From: Mesorhizobium comanense
GTDB lineage: Bacteria > Pseudomonadota > Alphaproteobacteria > Rhizobiales > Rhizobiaceae
DNA length: 64,000 nt
NCBI RefSeq assembly: GCF_005503535.1
Contig: NZ_SCNN01000001.1
Location: forward strand, 372,001-436,000
Direction of reading: 5' to 3'
Shown: piece by piece, positions 1 through 8,486 of the stretch
How the letters are laid out: the number at the start of each line of letters is the position of its first letter
Position numbering within the stretch: the first letter of the stretch is position 1
Notes under the pieces: generated by a model
The model's database searches: none
The model's input: the letters and a program-made list of their open reading frames with translations, nothing else
Told to the model about the DNA's origin: nothing
Position numbers and translations under genes: made by a program

Positions 1-524
1 ACTTGCGCAATCCGGGCCTCAGCCGCAGCCTGGGGATGGAAGCAGAACAGGGACTGATGGAGGCGGTGGTCAACGGCCAGACCTGGCAGTCCGTGGGGAA
101 GATCGACAGGCAGACCAAGCTGGCGATCATCCCGGCCGTGCTGCGCGGCAACTTCTCGCACACCAGCGAGCTACTCTCCTCGGCCGGCATGCGGCGCTTC
201 ATCGAGAACGCCAAGGAAACGTTCGAGTACATCGTCGTCGACCTGCCGCCGCTCGGCCCGGTCGTGGACGCAAAGGCCTTCGCGCCGCTCGTCGACGGCT
301 TCGTGCTGGTCACCGAATGGGGCCGCACCCCGCGCGCCATGGTGCGCTCGATGCTGGAATCCGAACCCTATGTCGCCAACAAGATCGTCGGCGCGGTGTT
401 GAACAAGGTCGATCTGAAGAAGCTGGCCAAATACGGGTCGCTCGGCGCGTCGGAAAAATTCTTCGACAAGTACTCGACCTACTATCTCGACAAGTCGGAA
501 GTGCGGGCAAAGGCGACGGTCTGA
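1..524 (+). CDS. Polysaccharide-type tyrosine autokinase (BY-kinase), C-terminal fragment
   Basis: The 5' end is cut off by the window edge. The frame is open from base 3, whose TTG is an internal Leu codon, not a start. The fragment opens inside a Walker A'-like motif (LRNPGLSR) and has a Walker B-like strand (YIVVDLPP, about residues 77-84), the MinD-like fold of bacterial tyrosine kinases such as ExoP/Wzc. The tail is Tyr-rich (Y157, Y160, Y161 of the fragment), as expected for the autophosphorylated cluster that controls polysaccharide chain length and export. It converges with an acyltransferase-3 gene, which suggests the end of an exopolysaccharide locus lying to the left. The transmembrane Wzz domain and Walker A, if present, are outside the window. 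Confidence 0.85.
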   Translation, partial: LRNPGLSRSLGMEAEQGLMEAVVNGQTWQSVGKIDRQTKLAIIPAVLRGNFSHTSELLSSAGMRRFIENAKETFEYIVVDLPPLGPVVDAKAFAPLVDGFVLVTEWGRTPRAMVRSMLESEPYVANKIVGAVLNKVDLKKLAKYGSLGASEKFFDKYSTYYLDKSEVRAKATV

Positions 525-581
525 TTGATCCGTCGTTCTTGCCGGGCCGGCCGCGTTGATCGCGGCTGGCGATGAAGCTGC

Positions 582-1664
582 TTACGCCGCCTTCAGCCGG
601 TATCGGAAGACCGTGTGGTCGAGCAGCTGGCGGATGCGCGGTTCGGCTTGCGACGCCACCAGCCAGCTTGCGGCGATCATGGCAGCGCCGGCGATTGCCA
701 TCGACAGGAGATAAGGCAGTCCGGCACGCACCATGGCGCCCAGCATCGCTGCGCCGACGACGTCGTGGATCAGGTAAAGCGGATAGGTCATCAGGCCGAT
801 CCGGCGCCAGCCGCCCCAGCTGAGATCGAGACGCAGCGACCATGCCATCAGCGCGATTGCCACGAGGAAAATCAGGATCGGCGGCGCATAAGGCATGACC
901 GCCCCGACCTTGATGCTGTGGACGTCGACGGAACTCGCGATCTGCAGCACGCCGCCACCGAGGAACAGCAGACAGAAGCCGAGGCGGGCCGCCGTCGCCG
1001 CCTTGAGGCGCATCAGCCACATCAGCACGCCGACGGCGAAGAAGCAGCCGTGATGCACCAGAGTGAGCTGCAGCATGCGTGTCTCGGCCAAGTCCGACCA
1101 GCCGAGCGGATAATAGAGGCACCAGAAAAGCGTGCTGACCATGCCAATGACGATGGCCACCGTTTCCATCAGGTCGAAGCGGCCGAGCCGCAGCAGCGCC
1201 CAGACGATTGCGTAGAACGCGATCTCGATGCCGAGCGTCCAGTAGACGCTGTCCACCCATGGCCCATAGGGCGCAAACAGGCCGGTCCGGACCAGCCTGA
1301 CCAGCGCATCGGTCGGCCAGCTCAGGTCGATGGCGAGCAACAAGGCCGCGGTGACCGGCGCGCAGATCCAGACCGCCGGTGCCAGTCTCTTGATCCTGGC
1401 TTCGAAGAAGCGCAGCGGCGTCGATTTCTCGGCGCTGAAGGCAATGACGAAGCCGCTGATGACGAAGAAAATCTCGACGCCGACCCAACCGGATCCGACC
1501 CAGGCGCCAATGTCGGGCCGCGCCGGGATGCCGCCCGTCGCTTGGGCGGAAATACCATTGGGGTAGGCCCACACCCAGAAGCCGTAGTGGTAGACCATGA
1601 CCAGAACGGCAGCGGCAAACCGCAGGAGATCGACGCCGCCAAATGTGATTTTCTGCTGAGCCAT
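582..1664 (-). CDS. Acyltransferase-3 family membrane protein (ExoZ-like)
   Basis: This 360-residue polytopic inner-membrane protein belongs to the acyltransferase-3 family, which transfers acetyl or other acyl groups to surface sugars. Family hallmarks are the N-terminal LRFAAAVLVMVYHYGFW segment with its His and the FFVISGFVIAF segment near residue 70, followed by many hydrophobic stretches. It converges with the BY-kinase gene 58 bp away, so a role in O-acylating exopolysaccharide, as ExoZ does with succinoglycan, is a reasonable inference. The acyl group and acceptor sugar cannot be read from the sequence. Confidence 0.85.
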   Translation of the reverse strand: MAQQKITFGGVDLLRFAAAVLVMVYHYGFWVWAYPNGISAQATGGIPARPDIGAWVGSGWVGVEIFFVISGFVIAFSAEKSTPLRFFEARIKRLAPAVWICAPVTAALLLAIDLSWPTDALVRLVRTGLFAPYGPWVDSVYWTLGIEIAFYAIVWALLRLGRFDLMETVAIVIGMVSTLFWCLYYPLGWSDLAETRMLQLTLVHHGCFFAVGVLMWLMRLKAATAARLGFCLLFLGGGVLQIASSVDVHSIKVGAVMPYAPPILIFLVAIALMAWSLRLDLSWGGWRRIGLMTYPLYLIHDVVGAAMLGAMVRAGLPYLLSMAIAGAAMIAASWLVASQAEPRIRQLLDHTVFRYRLKAA

Positions 1665-1795
1665 ACCGCACCGCCGGATGGCCCCCCAGGGAAAGTCTAG
1701 GGTGGAATGCTGCGACGCACAATCAACGATTGCGCCTTGCGGCGATCACAAAAGTCGCCGCCCCGCAACATCCGGGAAATGGCGATGGCTGGCCG

Positions 1796-3703
1796 TCAAA
1801 CCCCGATCCCGCGCGCCTTCATGGCGGCGGTGATTTCATCGAGTATGGCGGGATCGTCGATGGTGGCCGGCATCGTCCATTCCTCCTTGTCGGCGATCTT
1901 CTGCATGGTGCCGCGCAGGATCTTTCCCGACCGCGTCTTGGGCAGGCGCTTGATCGTCACCACCGTCTTGAAGGCGGCGACCGGGCCGATGCGCTCGCGC
2001 ACCAGCGCGACGACCTCCTGCTCGATCGCGCCGCCGTCACGCGCGATGCCGGCATTGAGCACCACGAAGCCGAGGGGAATCTGGCCCTTCATCGCATCGG
2101 CGATGCCTACCACCGCGCATTCGGCGACATCGGGATGGGCGGCCAGCACCTCTTCCATGGCGCCCGTCGACAGCCGGTGTCCGGCGACATTGATGATGTC
2201 GTCGGTGCGGGCCATCACATAGAGATAGCCGTCCTCGTCGACCATGCCGGCATCCGCGGTCTTGTAGAAGCCGGGAAACTCCTCGAGATAAGCCTGCCGG
2301 AAGCGGGCGTCGGCGTTCCACAGCGTCGGCAGGCAGCCGGCCGGCAGCGGCAGCTTGACCACGACATTGCCGAGCGTGCCGCGCGCCACTTCATGGCCAG
2401 CATCGTCGAGCACGCGGATGTCGTATCCGGGCATCGGCACGCCTGGAGAGCCATATTTCACGGGCAGCAGGCCGAGCCCGGCCGGGTTGATCGTCATCGG
2501 CGAACCGGTTTCCGTCTGCCACCAATGGTCGACCACCGGGACGCTGAGTTTCTGCTCGGCCCATTTGATGGTCTCCGGGTCGGCGCGTTCGCCCGCCAGG
2601 AACAATGTGCGAAATGTCGACAGATCGTATTTGGGAACGAACTCGCCCTTGGGATCCTGCCCCTTGATGGCGCGGAACGCCGTCGGTGCGGTAAACAGCG
2701 CGACCACGCCATGCTCCGAAATCACCCGCCAGTAGGTGCCGGCGTCCGGGGTGCCGATCGGCTTGCCTTCGAACAGGATGCTGGTGCAGCCATGCAGCAG
2801 CGGCCCGTAGACGATGTAGGAATGGCCGACCACCCAGCCGACGTCGGAAGCAGCCCAGAACACTTCGCCCGGCTTGACGCCGAACTCGTTGTCCATCGTC
2901 CATTTCAGCGCGACCATGTGGCCGCCATTGTCGCGCACGATGCCCTTGGGCTGGCCAGTCGTGCCCGAGGTGTAGATGATGTAGAGCGGGTCGGTGGCCA
3001 GCACCGGCACGCAGTCGACATTGGCGCCCGCCGCCCGCTCGCGCGCCACCGCGTCGGCATAGTCGATGTCGTAGTGATCCTTCATCTCGCAGCGCAACTG
3101 GTCGCGCTGCAGGATCAGGCATCCGTCCGGTCTGTGCCGGGACATTTCGATCGCCTTGTCGAGCAGCGGCTTGTAGGCGACGACCCGCCCCGGCTCCAGG
3201 CCGCAGGAGGCCGAGATGATGAGCTTCGGTTTGGCGTCATCGATGCGGGTGGCCAGTTCATGCGAGGCAAAGCCGCCGAACACCACCGAATGGACGGCGC
3301 CGATCCGGGCGCAGGCGAGCATGGCGATCGCCGCTTCCGCCACCATGGGCATGTAGATGATGACGCGGTCGCCCTTGCCGATACCCCGGTTTTTCAGCAC
3401 CGAGGTCAGCGCCACCACTTCGCGCTTGAGCTCGGCATAGGTGAATTTCTTCACCGTGCCGGTGATGGCGCTGTCGTGGATCAGCGCGATCTGGTCGGCC
3501 CGTCCGCCGGCGACATGTCGGTCGAGTGCATTGTAGCAGGTGTTGCAGGTCGCGCCGGTGAACCAGCGGCCATAGACGCCGGCAGTGGGGTCGAACACCT
3601 TGTCCCAGGGCGAATACCAGTCGATGGCCTCGGCCGCGTCGGCCCAGAATTTTTCCGGGTCGCGTTTCCAGCCGTCATAGACCTCGCGATAGCGTGAAGC
3701 CAT
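1796..3703 (-). CDS. prpE: Propionate--CoA ligase (acetyl-CoA synthetase family)
   Basis: This 635-residue adenylate-forming enzyme makes acyl-CoA from a short-chain acid, ATP and CoA, most likely propionate. It shows the P-loop-like YTSGTTGQPKG motif (about residues 270-280), the WWQTETG A5 motif, the hinge region RTDDIINVAGHRLS, and the KTRSGKILRG motif near the C-terminus with the catalytic, acetylatable Lys. Length and the conserved N-terminal YREVYDGWKRDPEKFW match PrpE/ACSS3-type enzymes. Acetate activity cannot be excluded. It stands alone, 131 bp from the acyltransferase gene. Confidence 0.92.
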   Translation of the reverse strand: MASRYREVYDGWKRDPEKFWADAAEAIDWYSPWDKVFDPTAGVYGRWFTGATCNTCYNALDRHVAGGRADQIALIHDSAITGTVKKFTYAELKREVVALTSVLKNRGIGKGDRVIIYMPMVAEAAIAMLACARIGAVHSVVFGGFASHELATRIDDAKPKLIISASCGLEPGRVVAYKPLLDKAIEMSRHRPDGCLILQRDQLRCEMKDHYDIDYADAVARERAAGANVDCVPVLATDPLYIIYTSGTTGQPKGIVRDNGGHMVALKWTMDNEFGVKPGEVFWAASDVGWVVGHSYIVYGPLLHGCTSILFEGKPIGTPDAGTYWRVISEHGVVALFTAPTAFRAIKGQDPKGEFVPKYDLSTFRTLFLAGERADPETIKWAEQKLSVPVVDHWWQTETGSPMTINPAGLGLLPVKYGSPGVPMPGYDIRVLDDAGHEVARGTLGNVVVKLPLPAGCLPTLWNADARFRQAYLEEFPGFYKTADAGMVDEDGYLYVMARTDDIINVAGHRLSTGAMEEVLAAHPDVAECAVVGIADAMKGQIPLGFVVLNAGIARDGGAIEQEVVALVRERIGPVAAFKTVVTIKRLPKTRSGKILRGTMQKIADKEEWTMPATIDDPAILDEITAAMKARGIGV

Positions 3704-3880
3704 CCATATCCTCCCCAGGAGCGATTTGCCGTCTTTGCAAACAGCCTATGCTGTTTCTTCCGGCGCTGTCTTCCCTGATTTTCGTCTATGCCGGCCTCGC
3801 TAGACCTGACATGCGTGGTGTCGTGCAGTGCGGTGCATAAGGAAGGGGAGGGCCTGCGCAATCAGGAGGCGGTCACGGCA

Positions 3881-4192
3881 ATGCCGGCGCTGGCGCTGGC
3901 AACTGGAGTGGCGCTGGCTGTATCGACCGCAGCCGCTTGCGCCGGCGATGCCGCCGCGCGCCGCATTGTCGGTGTTTTGCCCGATGGTGCCTATTTCGCC
4001 TTCGAACAATATGGCGAACTCGACGCCGGCGCCTCGGTGCCCGGCTATTCGCAGAGCGACATCATCGACACGCGCGCGGATGAGTTTGTCGGCGGCAAAC
4101 CGATCCTGATCGTCCAACCGGCCGTCATTGTCATACTGGCGCAGCGTTTCAGCCAAGGCTTCGAAGCCTCGACAGTCGCTTCATCGCCGTGA
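3881..4192 (+). pseudogene. Truncated DUF2259-like secreted protein
   Basis: The ATG follows an AGGAGG at 3864-3869, and the first 25 codons give a signal-peptide-like stretch ending AAACAGDA. The next 50 residues (GVLPDGAYFAFEQYGELDAG...DIIDTRADEFVGGKPI) resemble the N-terminus of predicted secreted proteins of the DUF2259 family (VLGFSxDGxxFAFEEYG...IDTxxDxFxxGTPI). Those proteins run to about 240 residues. Here the match stops after GGKPI and a further 25 unrelated residues lead to a stop, so most of the domain is missing. I read it as a decayed gene. The family assignment is from memory of the motif pattern. Confidence 0.5.
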
Positions 4193-4262
4193 CCGCGCAG
4201 GCGCGCTGAAATTCGGATTAGAGATGGCTAATATACGGAATTCGTTGGATAAATTCGAATTT

Positions 4263-4379
4263 CTAGATAGGCAGAGCCACAAGCATGAGGCCGACACCAC
4301 CGAAGATCAAAATGGCCGCCGCAAGTGCTTTTCGATGACGCTCGAAAGTCGTCGGCGCCCGCTCCCAGTTGTAACGCAT
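4263..4379 (-). CDS. 38-residue predicted membrane miniprotein
   Basis: On the minus strand an ATG at 4379 opens a 38-codon frame ending in TAG at 4265-4263, preceded by a strong Shine-Dalgarno sequence (GGGGAG, 7 bases before the ATG). The peptide has a basic, aromatic N-terminus (MRYNWERAPTTFERHRK) followed by one hydrophobic helix (about residues 18-38: ALAAAILIFGGVGLMLVALPI), the layout of a small single-span inner-membrane protein with the N-terminus inside. No family is recognised. It lies between the DUF2259 relic and the PqqD cluster, on the opposite strand from both. Confidence 0.6.
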   Translation of the reverse strand: MRYNWERAPTTFERHRKALAAAILIFGGVGLMLVALPI

Positions 4380-4653
4380 ATGTTATCTCCCCAAAGCCCC
4401 GTGGAGTCCTTACCTTACCATGGGGAAGAAAAGCAACTGATATGCCGGTCGACTTGCCCGCCGATCGCGCGTAGTCGACGACTATTTCTGGGACGATTTG
4501 GCGGCCGTTATTGCTGATCCTGTTCTGGCGGTCCGACGGTGATTTGGCGGAGATACGACACTTCGCGGAGCGTCTCCCGGCCGGCAGATAGACAGTGCCC
4601 CCTCATCGCGCTATCTCGTTTCGGGGTTCTTGCATGGCTTGTTGGGGTTTGTG

Positions 4654-4938
4654 ATGGAAATTGCCTCCGGGACTGTTTTGCGGCTGGCCGACGACGCCTC
4701 GGTCCAGCATGTCGGCGATGGCGCGGTCGTGCTTCTGGCGCGCAGCGGCCAGCTTTACACATGCAACGGCACGACCGAAGCCTTTCTGGACAAGGTGGAT
4801 GGCGAACGCAGTCTCGACCAGATCGTCGGCCTGCTTTGCGCCGAGTTCGAGGTCGACAAGGACACGCTCGACGAGGACATGGCGGCGCTGGCCGCCGACC
4901 TCGTTTCGGAAGGCATCCTCGCCGCTCCGGGGGCCTGA
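4654..4938 (+). CDS. PqqD-like peptide chaperone / RiPP recognition element
   Basis: This 94-residue protein has the PqqD winged-helix pattern: a strand-rich first half (VLRLADDASVQHVGDGAVVLL..GQLYTCNGTTEAFLDKVDG) and a helical second half (SLDQIVGLLCAEFEVDKDTLDEDMAALAADLVSEGIL). PqqD-type domains hold leader peptides for RiPP enzymes. The ATG at 4654 is preferred over GTG 4651 and TTG 4630 because GGGG sits 7 bases ahead of it. It is the first gene of a tightly packed run with the B2 protease gene (12-bp gap), the HprK-like gene and a nucleotidyltransferase, a set known from lasso-peptide-like and HPr-kinase-related clusters. No leader-bearing precursor was recognised nearby. Confidence 0.82.
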   Translation: MEIASGTVLRLADDASVQHVGDGAVVLLARSGQLYTCNGTTEAFLDKVDGERSLDQIVGLLCAEFEVDKDTLDEDMAALAADLVSEGILAAPGA

Positions 4939-4950
4939 GGTGGGCGCCTG

Positions 4951-5385
4951 ATGGCCGATAGCCCGTTCCTGCGCGCCTTGTTTCGCTGCCATCTCTGGGC
5001 AAGCGCGCGGCTGCTGCCGATTCTTGTTGCGAACCGCAGCTTCGAGGATGTCCTGAAATGGGCGCCGCTTGCGTCGTCCACGCCTTATCGCGGCCTGCCC
5101 GCCGCCTACATCGTCGCGCGCGTCAACCGTGCCGTGCGCCGCCCCTGGCTGATGCGCGACCGCAGATGCCTGCGCGAAGGCCTGCTCGGCCACCGTTTCC
5201 TGCGCTTTGCCGGGTTCGATCCGGAACTGCGCTTCGGCGTCGATCCGAAGTCGCTGCAGTCGCCGCGCCTGTCGGCGCATTGCTGGGTCTGCCTCGATGG
5301 CAAGCCCGTGGTCAGCGACAGCCTTCCCGGCATGGTCGAGATCTATCGCCACTCCGCGAGCTCCACAAAGGTGCGCCCCGCTTGA
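4951..5385 (+). CDS. Lasso-peptide B2-type transglutaminase-like protease
   Basis: This 144-residue protein matches the B2/transglutaminase-core family that removes leader peptides from lasso precursors. The catalytic triad can be placed: Cys73 in RRCLREGLLGHRFL, His110 in LSAHCWVCLDG and Asp116 in the same segment. The ATG at 4951 follows GAGGTGGG. Its stop codon overlaps the TTG start of the next gene (TTGA), so the two are probably translationally coupled. With PqqD (B1-like) upstream this forms a B1-B2 pair, but the asparagine-synthetase-like cyclase of true lasso clusters is absent from the window. Confidence 0.83.
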   Translation: MADSPFLRALFRCHLWASARLLPILVANRSFEDVLKWAPLASSTPYRGLPAAYIVARVNRAVRRPWLMRDRRCLREGLLGHRFLRFAGFDPELRFGVDPKSLQSPRLSAHCWVCLDGKPVVSDSLPGMVEIYRHSASSTKVRPA

Positions 5386-6380
5386 CCAGACCTTCCGCGT
5401 GCTATGACCTCAACGGCCAGCTCTTCGGCATTTCGGCGGAACGCCCGGATCTGTGGCAGGATTTGGACAGGATGCTTGCCAGCTTGCGCATCGACGGTTC
5501 GGCCGCGCCGGATTTTCATCTCGAAATAGACGAGGTGGAGATCTTGGACGAGTCGCCGCAGGGATCGCTGATCTTCGATGGTGAGATCCCGGAGGACGGC
5601 TACTGCCGGATGATCGCGGACGGCCCCAGCGTGCACCTCGTCTTTCCGGGGCGCCAGACGGTGGAGATCAACGGGACGGGTTGGGCCAGGCTCCGGATCG
5701 TGCCGGACAGCGAGGCTGCCTGGACGCCGTCCATGCTGGTGCTGGACGCAGCGCTCGACGCCGGCGGCCAGCATATGCTGCACACGGCAGGCCTGACGCC
5801 GCCGGGCCACGATGAGGTCGTGCTCATCCACGCGCCGAGCGGCACCGGCAAGACCACCACGTCGCTGGCCCTGGCAACGCAAGGTTTCGGCCTGTGCTCC
5901 GACGATGCGATGATCCTGGACGTCACGTCTGTCCCGCCTGTTGCCTGGGGCCTGCCACGCCACGTCAAGATCCACCAGAAGACCGCCGGGATGATCCCCG
6001 AGGTGGCGCCGTGCCTTGGCCCTTCCTGGGACCGCAATGGCGAACAGGCCGTCTCGTTGGAAAAGCTGGGTGGCATCGTCCGGATCGAAACCCCGACGGC
6101 CCGCCCGGTGGCGGCACTCCTGCACCTTGCACGTTCCGCCGATGCTGGGACCCGGCTCCTGCCCATGGCGCGCACCGATGCAATGGTGGCGCTGGCGATG
6201 GACAATGTCCGCACCGGCGCGACCGGGCTGCTGCCCCTGCAGAAGCGCCGGCTGGCAACGATCGGGAAGCTGGTCTCAGCCGTGCCGACCTTCACACTGG
6301 AAGTAGGGGCGCGGCCGGCCGATGCCGCCGAACTGATCCGGGCCGCCCTGGCAGCGAGAGGCTCCGCTCAGGCGACGTAA
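5382..6380 (+). CDS. HPr kinase-like P-loop protein of a RiPP-type cluster
   Basis: From the TTG that overlaps the B2 stop codon the protein is 332 residues. About 145 N-terminal residues are unassigned. They are followed by an HprK-like C-terminal kinase fold: Walker A at residues 151-161 (APSGTGKTTTS) and an acidic pair in LCSDDAMIL (D174, D175). Proteins of this type occur with PqqD and B2 proteins, and some phosphorylate the lasso peptide C-terminus (paeninodin-type kinases). HPr as substrate is unlikely on context alone, although an HPr gene does lie 4 kb away in the dihydroxyacetone operon. The non-ATG start is the main uncertainty, since no in-frame ATG or GTG was found near the B2 stop. 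The gene converges with, and overlaps by 13 bp, the nucleotidyltransferase. Confidence 0.75.
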   Translation: MTRPSACYDLNGQLFGISAERPDLWQDLDRMLASLRIDGSAAPDFHLEIDEVEILDESPQGSLIFDGEIPEDGYCRMIADGPSVHLVFPGRQTVEINGTGWARLRIVPDSEAAWTPSMLVLDAALDAGGQHMLHTAGLTPPGHDEVVLIHAPSGTGKTTTSLALATQGFGLCSDDAMILDVTSVPPVAWGLPRHVKIHQKTAGMIPEVAPCLGPSWDRNGEQAVSLEKLGGIVRIETPTARPVAALLHLARSADAGTRLLPMARTDAMVALAMDNVRTGATGLLPLQKRRLATIGKLVSAVPTFTLEVGARPADAAELIRAALAARGSAQAT

Positions 6381-7390
6381 GGCCTCGCCTTTGCCAGCCG
6401 CTGGATCCAGCGGAACGCGTCGCGGCGCAGGCGCGAGCCGATCTTCTCCCTCGAATTGACCCTGAGCAGCGTATTCGTCGTGATCAGCTGCCTGGCCAGC
6501 CGTATCGACAAATCGGGCTTGATGCGCCCGGCGAGTTCGAGCGCGTGCGGCTCATCGAACAACCGGCCGGTGACGTTGAGCACGATCGCCAGTTCCAGTT
6601 CGATGCCGGTCATGCGCGCGGCGTCGAGCAGGCGCGTTTCGGATTCCGGCGAATGCAACGCCCGCACGCCTTGCAGCACGTCCACGCACAGCTGCAGCCG
6701 GTGGAACTTGTGTCCGCCGGCGGCATGCACGATGGCGATCGTCAACAGGGCGGCCGGCGTGTCCGCCGCATCGCCGTCGATGATGGCGAGTTCGCGGAAG
6801 CCCAGCGACAGGCGCCGCCGCATGCCGGTGTCATGCACTAGGTCTCCATGCAGTTCGACCAGCAGGCTGGAATTTTCCTTCTCCAGCCATTTGAATTCCT
6901 GCAACTGGTAGGATTCGGCTTCATTGCTGCCCAGCTCGAAGCCGTTTGCCGCGATCACCTTGTTTGCCCGTGCGAGGTCCGCGGGATCGACGAGGATGTC
7001 GATGTCGGTGAACGGCCTGTCGGAGACATTGCGATAGAGCTTTCGCGCGAAGACCGGTCCCTTGACGATTCGGGCCGGAATGTTCTGCGCCGCCATCCCC
7101 TTCATGATGCGGTCGCCGTGGTATTGCAGCAGCATCGACTGGCCGGTGGCGATCGTGGCCTTCTGGCGCAGATCCTCCAGCCTGGCCTCAAGGCCGGCAT
7201 CCCTGGGCAGATGCGCATCGCCGCGCTCCCGGAGCTTGCGCAGCATGATCGGCAGGATGCCGTGGAACTCGGCATTGTCGAGCAGCGCCGACAGTGACTT
7301 TGCCGACGAGATGTCCTCGACCGCGCGAGCCCCGGGGTCGGCGTAGCGCAGCAGCAGTTTTTCTTCGGCGGTGGTGAGAGACGGCAGCAT
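6368..7390 (-). CDS. Nucleotidyltransferase family protein of the PqqD/B2/HprK cluster
   Basis: This 340-residue protein carries the signature of the uncharacterised nucleotidyltransferase family often found in lasso-like clusters: IVKGPVFARKLYRN (residues 108-121) followed by RPFTDIDILVDP, with the metal-binding pair D129/D131. The second half is helical with conserved His residues (HAAGGHKFHRL). Its target is unknown; it may add a nucleotide to a peptide or protein. The last codons overlap the HprK-like gene on the other strand, so the two converge rather than form one transcript. Upstream on its own strand, 69 bp away, is the end of dhaK, which could feed read-through into it. Confidence 0.8.
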   Translation of the reverse strand: MLPSLTTAEEKLLLRYADPGARAVEDISSAKSLSALLDNAEFHGILPIMLRKLRERGDAHLPRDAGLEARLEDLRQKATIATGQSMLLQYHGDRIMKGMAAQNIPARIVKGPVFARKLYRNVSDRPFTDIDILVDPADLARANKVIAANGFELGSNEAESYQLQEFKWLEKENSSLLVELHGDLVHDTGMRRRLSLGFRELAIIDGDAADTPAALLTIAIVHAAGGHKFHRLQLCVDVLQGVRALHSPESETRLLDAARMTGIELELAIVLNVTGRLFDEPHALELAGRIKPDLSIRLARQLITTNTLLRVNSREKIGSRLRRDAFRWIQRLAKARPYVA

Positions 7391-7459
7391 CGACCAGGCA
7401 GCGTTACGAAAATGGCGTTGGCCCGGGATGGTTGCAGAAAAGCCCTGTGGAAGCCAGCG

Positions 7460-8446
7460 CTACATGCCCCAGCGCAATGAGGACGTGTGGACAGGCGCAT
7501 CCCACCAGCCCCTCATCTCGTCGTCGAGCATGGTCAGCGTGATCGAACAGCCGGCCATGTCGAGCGAGGTGACATAGGTGCCGACCAGGGAGCGGCTTAT
7601 GGTGACACCGTGCTGTTCGCAGATACGGCGCGCGCTGTTGTACATCAGGTAGAGCTCCATCAGCGGCGTGCCGCCGAAGCCGTTGACGAACAGCAGGGCT
7701 GGACCTCGCGCCCTGTCGCCGAGATCGCCCAGGATCGCCGTGCAGATTTCCTCGGCGATCGCATCGGCGCCCTTCAACCTGTCGCGCCGGCGGCCGGGCT
7801 CGCCATGGATGCCGACGCCGAACTCCATCTCGCCGTCGCCGATGTCGAAGGTCGGCCGGCCGGCCGCGGGCACGGTGCCGCTGGTCAGCGCCACGCCCAT
7901 CGAGCGTGTCGCGGCGTTGACGCGCTCGCCGAGCGCCTTCAGCGGCCTCAGCGCCATGCCATGCTCGGCCGCCGCCCCGACGATCTTCTCCACCACCAGC
8001 GTGCCGGCGACGCCGCGCCGGCCGGTCGTATAGGAAGAGTTTTCGACGGCGACATCGTCATTGGTCACCACTTGAAGGACGCCGTCGGACATTTCGGCCG
8101 CCATGTCGAAGTTCATGACGTCGCCCTCATAGTTCTTGACGATGAACAGGCAGCCCGCCCCCGTGTCGACGGCTTGCGCCGCCGCCAGCATCTGGTCCGG
8201 CGTCGGCGAGGTGAACACCTGGCCCGGGCATGCGGCATCCAGCATGCCGTGCCCGACAAAGCCGCCATGCAGCGGTTCGTGGCCGGAGCCGCCGCCCGAG
8301 ATAAGCGCCACCTTGCCCGGCCGCAGGGTCTTGCGGCGGATGAACTTGCGGTTCTCGCCAAGCATCAGGATGTCGGCATGGGCGGCAGCGAAACCATCGA
8401 GGCTTTCGGTCAGCACCGTGTCCACCGAATTCATGAATTTCTTCAC
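7460..8446 (-). CDS. dhaK: Dihydroxyacetone kinase, PTS-type substrate-binding subunit DhaK
   Basis: This 328-residue DAK1-domain protein binds dihydroxyacetone covalently for phosphorylation by DhaL~ADP/ATP. Key positions align with E. coli DhaK: SGGGSGHEP with His56, KNYEGD with Asp109, and GIHGEPG with His214 as the hemiaminal-forming His (218 in E. coli). It is the last gene of the operon, 40 bp after the 140-residue unknown protein and separated from dhaL by five genes. A second DAK1 domain exists in the fused kinase upstream, so this copy is presumably dedicated to the PEP-dependent route. Confidence 0.93.
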   Translation of the reverse strand: MKKFMNSVDTVLTESLDGFAAAHADILMLGENRKFIRRKTLRPGKVALISGGGSGHEPLHGGFVGHGMLDAACPGQVFTSPTPDQMLAAAQAVDTGAGCLFIVKNYEGDVMNFDMAAEMSDGVLQVVTNDDVAVENSSYTTGRRGVAGTLVVEKIVGAAAEHGMALRPLKALGERVNAATRSMGVALTSGTVPAAGRPTFDIGDGEMEFGVGIHGEPGRRRDRLKGADAIAEEICTAILGDLGDRARGPALLFVNGFGGTPLMELYLMYNSARRICEQHGVTISRSLVGTYVTSLDMAGCSITLTMLDDEMRGWWDAPVHTSSLRWGM

Positions 8447-8486
8447 GGCCGTCTCCTCCCGAAATAGCCTGGCATCAAGGGATCAA

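Noticed and set aside
1730-3697. 655-codon plus-strand frame opposite prpE
   Set aside because: It is the mirror frame of a clear adenylate-forming enzyme and has the His/Arg/Asp-rich composition of a GC-rich antisense shadow.
4380-4517. 45-residue frame with four Cys upstream of the PqqD-like gene, considered as a RiPP precursor
   Set aside because: No ribosome site before its ATG, no leader-like pattern, it is part of a longer frame with random-looking composition, and it starts one base beyond the well-supported minus-strand miniprotein start.
4508-4606. 32-residue minus-strand frame ending ITVGPPEQDQQ, resembling a lasso leader/core boundary (Thr-x-Gly)
   Set aside because: The putative core has no Asp/Glu at position 7-9 for a ring and is too short, the ribosome site is poor, and the strand is opposite to the cluster.
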